DNA of 64,000 nt from Psychromicrobium xiongbiense (GCF_030271165.1 NZ_JASSZH010000024.1:1-64000); one strand, 5' to 3'. Positions 18,809 through 29,434 are shown, counted from the first letter of the stretch. Program-made: numbers and translations. Notes: a model not told the origin generated them from the sequence alone.

Positions 18809-20472
18809 GCTGCGCCTCCCTTCTTGATAGGTTCGATCGAACGCCCAAGCGCTGCGTCCAGTCCACGTCTGAAACGAAGCTCGGCCAATGGAACATTGAG
18901 GGTGGTGGCCCCGTCCCGCACCCGCCCTCTCCATGCGGCGGGGCTGGCCTGGTTAAGCAACTCCTCTGCAGAATTCCACATCAGCCTACGCACCAGCCCT
19001 CGCCACTCTTCGAGGCGTTCAGAGGGGTCGGTGTCTTCATTCAGACCGACAACCCAATCTCTGAACAATCGGTCCAGCTCATAGAAGGCGCTTTCATCCG
19101 CTCTCTTGCGGTCGCCAACACCTTCACCGCCCGCTGCCTGCGCAAGATCGCCGGCAAGGTTCTTCAGAGCAAGCACTGCCCCTTCGGCTGCCTCGACTGC
19201 AGACACCGCACACGCGGCGAGCGCAGGATTAGTTTCGCGGAGCAGCGCGATGGAGACATCGAGCCGGTCATCAACAATGTCCGAGACGACCGACGACTGA
19301 GCTCCATAGAGGACACCTACCGCATGTACCGATATCAGCTGGGAAGAGGGAAGATAGCCTTCTTTGAGCCGTGAAACCCATGAAATGACCCCGGGCACCA
19401 GCCCGGGAGCGGGGCCGGAGCCACCTTGCCCTACGGCCAGACCTGGAAGCAGCGCAGATAGTCCTCTCCAGAAGCTTCGCGACGGGTCATGTTCCTTCGG
19501 CATGTAAATAGTGCCGATGCCGTGCTTTTTTGTCTGAGGCTCGCTGAATCGCCATGCCGTCATAGGCTCAACATCAAAGAGATTCTGTGGCGTGAGCTTG
19601 TCGCCATTGCTGACCACGCAACTGGTGATCGTTCCGCCTGTGACCACCAGCCTTATCCGGCGACTCTGCCAGGTAAACAGATCCACCGGCCCCCTGGGCA
19701 GGCGTTGATAAAGGCCTGCGGTACCCCGCGGCGGCTGCCCTGCCAAATCTTCCTCAGCTGTGTGCGGAGAAAGCTCCCAGGGCGCTGCATCGTCATCGTC
19801 GTCATAGTTGATCTCATTCGGTTCGACGAGATTAAGCAATAGAGTTTCGTGAAGGTTATTTCCCTCCAGAGCGACGCCTCCCAGCAGACCGGCCCACGCC
19901 ACTCCAAGCGGATACCCTTTGCCACCTTTGACTCGGCGATCGCCCACCGCGCCAGATTTGATGCCGGAGACGTCGTAGGCCTGCAGGTGGACCAGCCAGC
20001 GGGCGGCCTCCGCATAGCTCAGGCTCTCCAGCCCCACGCCAGCCCGCATGGAGAACAGCCTGTTGTTGGAGGGAACATCAAAAAGCAGCGTTGCTACCTC
20101 TTTGGTCTCATCCTTAGCTGTCCGCAGATCAGCGACCTGGAAAAAGGGAGTCTCCGGATGGAGCAGATCGAAACGTTCCCGGTACTGCTCCAGATGGGCC
20201 TTCACCTTGTCCAGAGGAACACCTTCCTCCCAGTAGCGCCCCCAATCGTCGGTCGAAAAATATTCATCCTTGAGGCTTCGATACGTGACTGCCAGCAGTA
20301 GCCGAAGAATCGAAAAGTCCTGAGTCGGCAGGTCCCCAGAAATCCGTTTGATGTCCCGCGCCCGTTCAAATACGTCCGTCAGCGACAGCTGCACCAAATC
20401 TCCGTTCACCAAACGGACCTGGATCCACGGCAGATCAATGAGGTTGAAGGTGTCCCCTGTGACTCTAGTCAT
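18805..20472 (-). CDS. cse1: Cascade large subunit Cse1 (Cas8e)
   Basis: A 555-residue Cse1 (CasA), which recognises the PAM and recruits Cas3. It begins MTRVTGDTFNLIDLPWIQVR, the typical NLIDEPWI-like start. The stretch QDFSILRLLLAVTYRSL and a C-terminal four-helix region follow. The chosen ATG overlaps the end of cas3 by 8 bases (ATGACTAG). Confidence 0.94.
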   Translation of the reverse strand: MTRVTGDTFNLIDLPWIQVRLVNGDLVQLSLTDVFERARDIKRISGDLPTQDFSILRLLLAVTYRSLKDEYFSTDDWGRYWEEGVPLDKVKAHLEQYRERFDLLHPETPFFQVADLRTAKDETKEVATLLFDVPSNNRLFSMRAGVGLESLSYAEAARWLVHLQAYDVSGIKSGAVGDRRVKGGKGYPLGVAWAGLLGGVALEGNNLHETLLLNLVEPNEINYDDDDDAAPWELSPHTAEEDLAGQPPRGTAGLYQRLPRGPVDLFTWQSRRIRLVVTGGTITSCVVSNGDKLTPQNLFDVEPMTAWRFSEPQTKKHGIGTIYMPKEHDPSRSFWRGLSALLPGLAVGQGGSGPAPGLVPGVISWVSRLKEGYLPSSQLISVHAVGVLYGAQSSVVSDIVDDRLDVSIALLRETNPALAACAVSAVEAAEGAVLALKNLAGDLAQAAGGEGVGDRKRADESAFYELDRLFRDWVVGLNEDTDPSERLEEWRGLVRRLMWNSAEELLNQASPAAWRGRVRDGATTLNVPLAELRFRRGLDAALGRSIEPIKKGGAA

Positions 20473-23368
20473 TTGCCCCAACCTCTAATCCTCGCTCGGC
20501 GTTGTAGGACAGGGTATAAGAATCAAGGGTGGCCCGACCTGTCTGATCAAAAATTACGGCCAACTCACCTTTGAGCTCTCTGGATCCAGCCCATTGAGGA
20601 AAATCAAAGGCTCTCTCAAGATGAGATATAAGAGAATCGACCCGCCCTCCGCGACACATCCATCCAGGCAACGAAAGTGTCGATCCCAGGATCGCTCTAC
20701 CCAGCCAGGGCTTGGGCGGAGCATCCAGCGGTAACGGGACACCTCCGTTTTCCTCCCACCAGGGAGGAGTCATCACCTGCTCAGATTCATCCCGGAACAA
20801 CGCAATGACCTCAAGGCTCTCCTCAATATCTCGTACCGCCGCACCTGCCTTATTATCGGGGACCGACCCGACATCGGCCCCCATCCAGCCGATTAGGGTG
20901 GCCGCACTGTGCCTGACTTCCTTGAGGCAAAAGGTCTTGGCCTGAGCACGCTGGCCGTCAATGTGCGCTTGATAGTTCTGTTTCGAGGCGGTAAGAGCTT
21001 CATCCCAGCCAGGTCCACCCAGGGCTCCATCGCCGTAGACCTGCTGAACCAGCTCGGGGATGTCAGAGGGTAACGAAAGCGACGCCCGGTCCTCGAGAAC
21101 CGCCAGAGTCCGGTAAGACACATAGGGCTGGTACACCTTGCTGAAACTCTTCTGAGGTTCCGGCGGTAACGCGTTCCAGTCGACGCCGCTCAGATAGAGC
21201 CGCGGTTGTCTGAGCTTCGCCGGCCGTTCTGCTTCGCCAACACCGCGTCGATGCCGGTGCAGGCGGCCAGCTCGCTGGAAGAGTAAATCGATCGGTGCGA
21301 GCTCAGCGATCATGACGTCAAAGTCGATATCCAACGATTGCTCAATCACCTGGGAGGCAATCACCACTGCCCGATGTGGCCGTCCGGTCGACCTCCTGGG
21401 TGAGCCAAACATGTCCAGAAGCAACGTGTCCTTCGAAGCCCTATCAGTGGCCAGGAACCTCGAGTGGGCGGTCACAATCTCACAGTCCGGCCAGCGAGCG
21501 AGTAGAACCTCCCTGAGATGGTCAGACGTCTCCTGCACCGCGCGAACAGTGTTGAGGATGACGGCAGCGCACCCGCCTTCCTCCAAGAGGTCGAGGAGAA
21601 CGTCGCTGATCGACTCAGTACCTGGCACCAGCCTTTCCAGAGCTATCTCCAACTCCACGGCGCCATCCTCACGCTCCGGAAGAATAGCCCGCACCTGCTC
21701 TTGCTGATCGGTGCGCACTACCGAGGGATAGCCGAGATCAGGGCCAGCGGCTGCCTGAATCTTGCCTCGGTCCACCGAGCGCCGGATGCCTCGCGACCGC
21801 TGACGACCATCGTTGTAAGCAATAAGCATCTCCTGGCGCTTGTGCGTCGGCAGAGTAGCAGAAAGCAGAATTACCGGAACCTGGTAGGCACCTAACCAAT
21901 GCAGCACGCGGCTCAGATAGACATTCATGAAGGAGTCATAGGCATGACATTCGTCGATGACCACCACTTTCCCAGCGAGCGCAAGGTGCCGAAGCATCAC
22001 GTACTTGCTGCGCAGCGCCATGACCAGCCCTTGATCAACGGTACCCACCATGATGTTTGCTGAGGGGCCCAGCTTCCCAGTGAGCCACCGGTGTGCAATC
22101 AGCTCGTCGTCGACCCCGTCCTTGCTCCGAGGTGAGTTCCCGGCTGCCTCCTCCGTGATGGAGCGTACGAAGGCATCCTGAAGCATGCCTTGATACTGCT
22201 TATTGAGGCTGGATTTTCCGTGGCCGAGGAAAACGCTGCTGGGCTGGCCCTGCTCAAGAGCGCGAGCCCATTCAAGAACTCTGGAGAACATGCCGTTGGT
22301 GGTTGCCTGGGTGGGCAGGCCCAGATAAATACCGCCAAGACCAAATTTTGCGGCGAGAATTTCCGCTGCAGCGAGCGCTGCCTCGGTCTTCCCTGTTCCC
22401 ATCTGCGCTTCAAGAATGAAAAGTTCTGGCTCTTCAGCCGCCTTAGCAGCCTCAATCAGCGCCGATTGAAGTTTTCGAGGCTTCGCGCCGTCAGGAAGTG
22501 AGAACCGAGCAGCGAACAATTCGTCCGTTTCCATCGGCGGGTCGGGCAACTGCCAGGGGCTGAGTGCGTCAAGGCGCTCCCAGGCCTCAGCCAGGCGCTG
22601 CACTGTATCCGCGTCCGCAGCTTCGCCGCGTTCCGCATAACTGAAGAGTTGCTCATTGCTGGCAATCCAGTCCGCAACGATGACGAGGGCACTGAGCAGG
22701 ACGAGAGCGGTCTCCGGTAGGTCCACTCTCGACAGCTGATCCAAGTCGCCGTCCTGGAGATGGAGAGAGCGCGCTCGCTCCAGAAACTCGTTGCGCGTAT
22801 TGAGCCACAGGCCATCGCCAATCAGCCATGAACGATCTTCAATCTGCTGGAGCAAGAGAGAAGATGGCGGCCTGCCGTGGTGAGCGGCGATGATTGAGGC
22901 AACGCTGGCGGCCCGTTGAGGTGGGCACCCATTCGATTGCACCAGCCAGTTGCGAACGGCGAAATAGCCCACGGACTCATGTCGGGCTTGCTTACGCTCT
23001 TCGGTGCCCCGGAGCGCGGGGTTCATCACGAACCCCGCCTGCTGCATATCCCCGCCAAGCTCCTCCGATTGGACCGCGAAGGCTGGGCTGGCTTTGCCGA
23101 CATCGTGAATCGAGACGAGCCACGTGTATATCCGCTGGGCCAGCTCTTCATCGCCTCCGAGCGCCTCGACGATCAAACGCCTGACATTCAGCGGGACCCA
23201 ATCGCTCCAGAGCATTGATGCCACCCCTGCGGCATCATCAAGGTGCTGGTAGAGAGGTAGCCAGGACACCTCTCCCGATTCAGGATCCCTGAAGCTCTTG
23301 GCCCACACCGAGCGTGCTGCATCACTGAGCTCATGGGAAAAGTTGTCAGTGGTACCCGGCAGACTCAT
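20465..23368 (-). CDS. cas3: CRISPR nuclease-helicase Cas3
   Basis: A 967-residue Cas3, which unwinds and degrades DNA bound by Cascade. The N-terminal HD nuclease domain shows His42, SIHDVGK (His88-Asp89), ARH (130) and AAHHGRP (163-164). The SF2 helicase has Walker A MGTGKTE near 323-329, DECH at 472-475, SAT at 503-505, and QRAGRLHRHRRG downstream. All key motifs are intact. I chose the ATG at 23368 because AAGGAG lies seven bases upstream; a longer reading to 23449 has no such support and would cross an inverted repeat. It is the first gene of the eight-gene cas operon. Confidence 0.95.
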   Translation of the reverse strand: MSLPGTTDNFSHELSDAARSVWAKSFRDPESGEVSWLPLYQHLDDAAGVASMLWSDWVPLNVRRLIVEALGGDEELAQRIYTWLVSIHDVGKASPAFAVQSEELGGDMQQAGFVMNPALRGTEERKQARHESVGYFAVRNWLVQSNGCPPQRAASVASIIAAHHGRPPSSLLLQQIEDRSWLIGDGLWLNTRNEFLERARSLHLQDGDLDQLSRVDLPETALVLLSALVIVADWIASNEQLFSYAERGEAADADTVQRLAEAWERLDALSPWQLPDPPMETDELFAARFSLPDGAKPRKLQSALIEAAKAAEEPELFILEAQMGTGKTEAALAAAEILAAKFGLGGIYLGLPTQATTNGMFSRVLEWARALEQGQPSSVFLGHGKSSLNKQYQGMLQDAFVRSITEEAAGNSPRSKDGVDDELIAHRWLTGKLGPSANIMVGTVDQGLVMALRSKYVMLRHLALAGKVVVIDECHAYDSFMNVYLSRVLHWLGAYQVPVILLSATLPTHKRQEMLIAYNDGRQRSRGIRRSVDRGKIQAAAGPDLGYPSVVRTDQQEQVRAILPEREDGAVELEIALERLVPGTESISDVLLDLLEEGGCAAVILNTVRAVQETSDHLREVLLARWPDCEIVTAHSRFLATDRASKDTLLLDMFGSPRRSTGRPHRAVVIASQVIEQSLDIDFDVMIAELAPIDLLFQRAGRLHRHRRGVGEAERPAKLRQPRLYLSGVDWNALPPEPQKSFSKVYQPYVSYRTLAVLEDRASLSLPSDIPELVQQVYGDGALGGPGWDEALTASKQNYQAHIDGQRAQAKTFCLKEVRHSAATLIGWMGADVGSVPDNKAGAAVRDIEESLEVIALFRDESEQVMTPPWWEENGGVPLPLDAPPKPWLGRAILGSTLSLPGWMCRGGRVDSLISHLERAFDFPQWAGSRELKGELAVIFDQTGRATLDSYTLSYNAERGLEVGAND

Positions 23369-23402
23369 GGAGAACTCCTTCATTGGAGGTGCACGTCTTG
23401 GC

Positions 23403-23449
23403 GTGGCCGAGCCCGGATAGGTAAGTATGAACCTCACAGGCTCGGCCAC
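23403..23449. promoter_or_regulatory. Inverted repeat in the cas3 upstream region
   Basis: Perfect 11-bp arms GTGGCCGAGCC (23403-23413) and GGCTCGGCCAC (23439-23449) are separated by 25 bases. The element ends 35 bases before the cas3 start codon, so it lies in the leader or promoter of the cas operon. It could be an operator or an mRNA structure. Confidence 0.55.
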
Positions 23450-23522
23450 AGTCTCAGACTATCCGAAAATCCGTGGATGTGCCATGCACCTCAACTATCA
23501 AGTTACGGTCTGACTCAGAAAA

Positions 23523-23538
23523 CCCCGCTATCGCGGGG
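23523..23538. promoter_or_regulatory. CRISPR-repeat-like hairpin upstream of cas3
   Basis: CCCCGC-TATC-GCGGGG followed by AA has the same stem, loop length and GGGGAA edge as the array repeat, in which only the tetraloop (GGAC) and flanks differ. On the minus strand it is followed by TTTTCT. It may therefore simply be the intrinsic terminator of the rpsN operon, keeping it apart from cas3. Confidence 0.5.
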
Positions 23539-23651
23539 AAAATTTCGGCCACTTCCCGTGCACTACAACGATCAATGGCTCATCCAGGCTGATCCGCCTA
23601 GCGACTCAAGCCTACCGGCATCCAATTTTCAAGTAGGCATACACACACAAC

Positions 23652-23685
23652 GAGAAGGGCGGAGTCCAAAGACTCCGCCCTTCTC
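23652..23685 (-). terminator. Terminator after rpsN
   Basis: A perfect 15-bp stem (GAGAAGGGCGGAGTC and its complement) with a 4-base loop begins about 33 bases past the rpsN stop. Confidence 0.75.
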
Positions 23686-23718
23686 AACCCAAACTCAACC
23701 CAAAGTTTGGGGAAATAT

Positions 23719-24024
23719 TTACCAGCTCGACTTGGTGACGCCGGGCAGCTCGCCACGGTGTGCCATATCGCGGAAACGAACACGCGAGATGCCGAACTTC
23801 TGGAAGGTGCCTCGGGGGCGCCCGTCGATCGCGTCGCGGTTACGCAGACGGATCGGGGAAGCGTTGCGGGGCAGCTTCTGCAGGCCCAGACGAGCCTCTT
23901 CGCGAGCCTCATCGGTCGAGTTGGGGTCAACCAGAGCCTTCTTCAGAGCGAGACGCTTCTCGGCGTAGCGCTCAACAATGACCTTGCGCTGCTCGTTGCG
24001 AGCAATCTTGGACTTCTTAGCCAT
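23719..24024 (-). CDS. rpsN: 30S ribosomal protein S14 (zinc-free type)
   Basis: A 101-residue S14 of the long form without the CxxC pairs ([40 protein letters not shown]). It binds 16S rRNA in the small-subunit head. In many actinobacteria this cysteine-free form is a second copy used when zinc is scarce; whether a zinc form exists elsewhere in this genome cannot be seen. It is the third gene of rpmB-rpmG-rpsN and is followed by a strong hairpin. Confidence 0.95.
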   Translation of the reverse strand: MAKKSKIARNEQRKVIVERYAEKRLALKKALVDPNSTDEAREEARLGLQKLPRNASPIRLRNRDAIDGRPRGTFQKFGISRVRFRDMAHRGELPGVTKSSW

Positions 24025-24027
24025 CTC

Positions 24028-24195
24028 TTAGCGCTCCTCTCGGAATTCGACGTGCTGGCGAATCTTGGGATCGTACTTCTTCAGAACCAAACGGTCTGGG
24101 TCGTTACGACGGTTTTTACGGGTCACGTAGGTGTACCCGGTGCCCGCAGTGGACTTGAGCTTAATGATCGGACGTACGTCCTTGTCTTTTGCCAT
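24028..24195 (-). CDS. rpmG: 50S ribosomal protein L33 (zinc-free type)
   Basis: A 55-residue L33 that I translated directly from the sequence: [20 protein letters not shown], ending HVEFREER. No cysteines are present, so this is the zinc-independent form. Its ATG shares one base with the rpmB stop (TAATG), and rpsN starts shortly after its own stop, so the three genes form one operon. Confidence 0.94.
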   Translation of the reverse strand: MAKDKDVRPIIKLKSTAGTGYTYVTRKNRRNDPDRLVLKKYDPKIRQHVEFREER

Positions 24196-24431
24196 TAGAG
24201 CTTCACACCTCGAGCCAGGATGTCTGCAACGACGGCGTCAATACCGCGCACGTCGATGACTTTGATGCCACGCGCGGAAACCGTGAGCGTGACGTTACGG
24301 CGCAGGGACGGAACCCAGTAGCGCTTCTTTTGAATGTTCGGGTCGAACCGACGCTTGCTGCGACGGTGCGAGTGCGAAATGCTATGCCCGAAGCCCGGCT
24401 CAGCTCCAGTCACCTGGCAATGTGCTGCCAT
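24195..24431 (-). CDS. rpmB: 50S ribosomal protein L28
   Basis: A 78-residue L28 ([20 protein letters not shown] ... [10 protein letters not shown]). Only one cysteine remains of the zinc-ribbon set, so it is a cysteine-poor form. GGAGG precedes the ATG at 24431, which sets the start 39 bases inside the longer open frame. It is the first gene of the ribosomal operon. I could not find a convincing Zur box upstream. Confidence 0.94.
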   Translation of the reverse strand: MAAHCQVTGAEPGFGHSISHSHRRSKRRFDPNIQKKRYWVPSLRRNVTLTVSARGIKVIDVRGIDAVVADILARGVKL

Positions 24432-24919
24432 GATTTGCCTCCAGTTGTTGTTAAGGAATGCGCGCAGCAACGTCCAGCAATACCGGGGTTGATTCGGAAT
24501 CGGCTGACTGTGGGATGGTGCAACCTGAGCCCCTGACTACCGATGGCCTTTGAAGGTCATCGGAGCGACTGCACAGTTCCACGCCACTGAGCGCCCCACA
24601 AGACTACCGGATGTGCTATAGGAGCGCCAATTGAGGCGGTTCGAGGAGACACTTCCCGTTCCCCCTTGCCTGCATCCCCTCCCAAAAGTTGAAGCCGACG
24701 ACGTCAATATTCCTCCTTACGCTTGCGCTCAATCTCGTGCCTGCTGGTTATTGATGAGGGTCGTCCAGCAGACGCGAGGAGCACATTGTGAATTCGAGGA
24801 GTCGCAAGGATATCTCATGCGATTCATAAGCTTTTAGGTTCATCACCCATGCAGAGCACCCGCGGATCTCGAGTTCGCTGGAGAAGTGTCGGGCCACCCG
24901 GCAGAACCCTGTGTACCTC
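24432..24919. other. Intergenic region upstream of rpmB
   Basis: No gene, tRNA or clear regulatory box was found in this stretch. It must contain the rpmB promoter. A short imperfect hairpin lies at 24540-24563 (CCGATGGCC and GGTCATCGG). Several short open frames lack ribosome sites and family resemblance. Confidence 0.5.
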
Positions 24920-24976
24920 TTCCATAGGAGGTGCTGGTTCCTCCCCCAATCAGTGGAACCAGCACCTCCTATGGAA
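24920..24976. terminator. 22-bp perfect hairpin at the trailer side of the array
   Basis: Two 22-base arms (24920-24941 and 24955-24976; core GGAGGTGCTGGTTCC) pair perfectly around a 13-base loop. It lies 100 bp beyond the last leader-distal repeat. Because the array is read leftwards, the hairpin could stop the precursor crRNA before rpmB. Confidence 0.55.
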
Positions 24977-25035
24977 TGTCTCAGGCTCTCCTAGCCTGCC
25001 CTCCCTTCACCTTGACGTACCTTGCAAATTCCTTC

Positions 25036-25063
25036 ACCTAGGCCGTCCGGATGTGGGGAACAC
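25036..25063 (-). repeat. Degenerate terminal CRISPR repeat
   Basis: This 28-bp stretch matches the array repeat at 18 positions. Its right half, CGGATGTGGGGAACAC, matches at 14 of 16. It is separated from the first full repeat by only 12 bp, so the spacer is truncated. Decay here marks the old, leader-distal end. Confidence 0.65.
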
Positions 25064-25530
25064 TGGCACCCAGCGGGCTCATCCCCGCGGACGCGGGGAA
25101 CACTACTTGTGGCCTGGCGGCGCGTCTCCGATGTTGGGCTCATCCCCGCGGACGCGGGGAACACGAGAGCACATCTCCGCTCCGCCTACTGCTGGCGGGC
25201 TCATCCCCCCGGACGCGGGGACCACCCGCCTCCAGCGCACCGGAGGTTCGCGCGGATGGGCTCATCCCCGCGGACGCGGGGAACACCGGATCCGGCTACT
25301 GCACCGGCCGCGCAGCGTGGGCTCATCCCCGCGGACGCGGGGACCACCGGATCCGGCAACTGCTCCGGCCGCGCAGCGTGGGCTCATCCCCGCGGACGCG
25401 GGGACCACGAGAGCACATCTCCGCTCCGCCTACTGCTGGCGGGCTCATCCCCCCGGACGCGGGGAACACCCGACTCCAGCGCACCGGAGTATCGCGCGGA
25501 AGGGCTCATCCCCGCGGACGCGGGGAACAC

Positions 25531-26018
25531 CGGATCCGGCAACTGCCCCGTCCGCGCAGCGTGGGCTCATCCCCGCGGACGCGGGGCACAAGGCCACCCT
25601 GACAGGCTGGTGCTGACCTCCGTGGGCTCATCCCCGCGGACGCGGGGAATACCCGATGAAGCATCCCGGCTAGTCGAACTGGCCGGGCTCATCCCCGCGG
25701 ACGCGGGGAACACTTGTGGATCGTGACGCCCAGTAGGGGGGAATCGGGCTCATCCCCGCGGACGCGGGGAACACCGGAGCCGGCAACTGCTCCGGCCGCG
25801 CAGCGTGGGCTCATCCCCGCGGACGCGGGGAACACTGCCACCCTGACAGGCTGGTGATGACCTCCGTGGGCTCATCCCCGCGGACGCGGGGAACACCCGA
25901 TGAAGCATCCCGGCTAGTCGAACTGGCCGGGCTCATCCCCGCGGACGCGGGGAACACTTGTGGATCGTGACGCCCAGTAGGGCGTCATCGGGCTCATCCC
26001 CGCGGACGCGGGGAACAC
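25531..26018. repeat. Tandem duplication of a four-spacer block
   Basis: Units 25531-25774 and 25775-26018 (244 bp each) carry the same four spacers in the same order, with a few substitutions. The spacers begin CGGATCCGGCAACTG, then a GCCACCCTGACAGGC type, CCGATGAAGCATCCC and TTGTGGATCGTGACG. This is a recombination product inside the array. Confidence 0.85.
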
Positions 26019-27360
26019 CGGTTCGATTTCGCGGACCTTCTCCACGATCGGGGCTCATCCCCGCGGACGCGGGGAACACTCCCGAATTCGGTGGGGTCGG
26101 CGTTCACGGTCGGGCTCATCCCCGCGGACGCGGGGAACACATGACGGATCTGCAGCGCTATGCCAGCGGAGGGGGCTCATCCCCGCGGACGCGGGGAACA
26201 CTCCTCGGTCTTTGGTGCCGTTGCGGGCCCGTCGGGCTCATCCCCGCGGACGCGGGGAACACCGGCTTTGGTGGCCATGCGGCGCAGTACTGCCGGGCTC
26301 ATCCCCGCGGACGCGGGGAACACCTGGAGCCTCTCGCGCCGCGGCTGCCGAAGCTGGGCTCAGCCCCGCGGCCGCGGGGAACACGCCCGAATGCGGAGGG
26401 GGCGGCGATCACGGCCGGGCGCATCCCCGCGGACGCGGGGCACACGGGGCGCAGGCCCGGGGGGCGAGACCCCCCCGGGGCTCATCCCCGCGGCCGCGGG
26501 GACCACGACGACACTGCGTTGATCGCCGAGGAGACGATGGGCTCATCCCCGCGGACGCGGGGAACACGCGCTGCCTCCGATAAGTACGCCGCGCGCATGG
26601 GGCTCATCCCCGCGGACGCGGGGAACACGACGACACTGCGTTGATCGCCGAGGAGACGATGGGCTCATCCCCGCGGACGCGGGGAACACACCCGACAGAT
26701 GGAAACCCATGGCGGAGTTTTCGGCTCATCCCCGCGGACGCGGGGAACACCAGGTTGCGGCTGCGGGACCGCCAAACCATGAGGGCTCATCCCCGCGGAC
26801 GCGGGGAACACAGCTGTATTTGCCAGGAAACTTGTAGTCGAAAGGGCTCATCCCCGCGGACGCGGGGAACACGCTGACGCGGCGTCTGGTAAGGCATGGG
26901 GCGAGGGCTCATCCCCGCGGACGCGGGGAACACTGGAACCACACCGGGGCCGGAGCACCCCCGGTGGGCTCATCCCCGCGGACGCGGGGAACACATCAGT
27001 GCCTGGCTGACCTACATAGGGGCCCTGGGCTCATCCCCGCGGACGCGGGGAACACTGAGCTCTGACCCGCCTGGCGAGACCCCACCAGGGCTCATCCCCG
27101 CGGACGCGGGGAACACATCCTTGCTGGTGTCCAGGACGATGCATCAAAGGGCTCATCCCCGCGGACGCGGGGAACACACTGATCGGGCGGCGCGACGGGA
27201 ATTCGTCTCGGGCTCATCCCCGCGGACGCGGGGAACACACCTGGAGAGGGAAAAACCGCGGAATCATGCGGGGCTCATCCCCGCGGAGGCGGGGAACACA
27301 TACCCGACATGTCCGTGACCTCGGTGAGGCGGGGCTCATCCCCGCGGACGCGGGGAACAC

Positions 27361-27726
27361 AGGTCACATTCAATCGAGGCCCGGGCGATGACCGGCTCAT
27401 CCCCGCGGACGCAGGGAACACCGTGCAACCGTAGGCCGGGCACTCACCCGCTGGGGCTCATCCCCGCGGACGCGGGGAACACGGGGTGTCTAATCTTTCC
27501 GCGGCTGTGGGCCGGGGCTCATCCCCGCGGCCGCGGGGAACACAGGTCACATTCAATCGAGGCCCGGGCGATGCCCGGCTCATCCCCGCGGACGCAGGGA
27601 ACACCGTGCCACCGTAGGCCGGGCACTCACCCGCTGGGGCTCATCCCCGCGGACGCGGGGAACACGGGGTGTCTAATCTTTCCGATGCTGTTGGCCGGGG
27701 CTCATCCCCGCGGACGCGGGGAACAC
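27361..27726. repeat. Tandem duplication of a three-spacer block
   Basis: The 183-bp units 27361-27543 and 27544-27726 share spacers beginning AGGTCACATTCAATC, CGTGCAACCGTAGGC and GGGGTGTCTAATCTT, with a few base differences. Confidence 0.85.
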
Positions 27727-29434
27727 ACGACTATGACGCCGCATGGAATTTCCTCTACCGGCTCATCCCCGCGGACGCGGGGAACACGTTTTCCGGGATT
27801 TGGTGTCTGCTACCCGGAAGGGCTCATCCCCGCGGACGCGGGGAACACGTGACCAGAGGAACCGCACTCGCCACAGCCCTGGGCTCATCCCCGCGGACGC
27901 GGGGAACACACCAACACCGGGCCAGGCTTCGACCCTTACCCGGGCTCATCCCCGCGGACGCGGGGAACACCCATGATTCCGCGAGAGGCTTCACGTGTTC
28001 CAGGGCTCATCCCCGCGGACGCGGGGAACACTGCCGAGTGATCCGTCGAGTTTGTCGGTGACGGGGCTCATCCCCGCGGACGCGGGGAACACGAAAGGGT
28101 CCGCAATGACACCGGGCGGGCACCGGGCTCATCCCCGCGGACGCGGGGAACACAGGAGTGGCTGTTCCCGGCCGGGACGTTCGATGGGCTCATCCCCGCG
28201 GACGCGGGGAACACAGGGACAGGATCATCTATGGCGCCAGCCTCGTGGGCTCATCCCCGCGGACGCGGGGAACACGCCTCCACCGGGGGAGGAGTACTGA
28301 CCGCCGCGGGCTCATCCCCGCGGACGCGGGGCACCCGTTCGGTGTCCCCCTGGTCGCGGTTCTTCGGGGGGCTCATCCCCGCGGACGCGGGGACCCCGTT
28401 CGGTGCCCTACTGGTCGCGGTTTTTCGCGGGGCTCATCCCCGCGGACGCGGGGACCACGCCTCCACCGTGGGAGGAGTACTGACCGCCGCGGGCTCATCC
28501 CCGCGGACGCGGGGAACACGTTCGGTGACCAACTGGTCCCGGTTTTTCGCGGGGCTCATCCCCGCGGACGCGGGGAACACTGATTTTTGGATGGTGGATT
28601 CTAACGGGACCGGGGCTCATCCCCGCGGACGCGGGGAACACAGTCGGTACAACCGTCGCTGGCCTTTCAGTCCGGGCTCATCCCCGCGGACGCGGGGAAC
28701 ACGAAAGTGCGAGCCATCCGGAATCCTGATTTTTGGGCTCATCCCCGCGGACGCGGGGAACACACCCGTCCTCGGGTAGCCCGGTGGTTCCGACAGGGCT
28801 CATCCCCGCGGACGCGGGGAACACACGACGGCCAGTTCCTTGAGTTCCAGGAACCTGGGCTCATCCCCGCGGACGCGGGGAACACCACGGTCGCTCGCAT
28901 CAGCACAACGCCCGAGGGGGCTCATCCCCGCGGACGCGGGGAACACGATGCCTGCGCAGCCGCTAGGCGTTTTCCCACGGGCTCATCCCCGCGGACGCGG
29001 GGAACACTACCTGTGGTCACACCGGGGACAAGAGCAGCCGGGCTCATCCCCGCGGACGCGGGGAACACCCTGGGAGAGTATCGTCAACCGGTAGGACCGG
29101 CGGCTCATCCCCGCGGACGCGGGGAACACAGCCCAAGCGTCCCCGGGGACTGCCTAGGCCCGGGCTCATCCCCGCGGACGCGGGGAACACCGCGCGCTAT
29201 CGCGCTCGTGGTCTTCATCCTCGGGCTCATCCCCGCGGACGCGGGGAACACGTCTATGCCGCCATCGGCCTGACGTACTGGCTGGGCTCATCCCCGCGGA
29301 CGCGGGGAACACGGCAATTTCAACACGCCAGGAAAGTGCCCAGTGGGCTCATCCCCGCGGACGCGGGGAACACAGCGTATTCGAGGGCGAAAAGCAGGTT
29401 GCCGGGGGCTCATCCCCGCGGACGCGGGGAACAC

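Noticed and set aside
24432-24600. Zur operator before rpmB
   Set aside because: No AT-rich palindrome of the Zur type was found, so zinc control of the ribosomal operon is not claimed.
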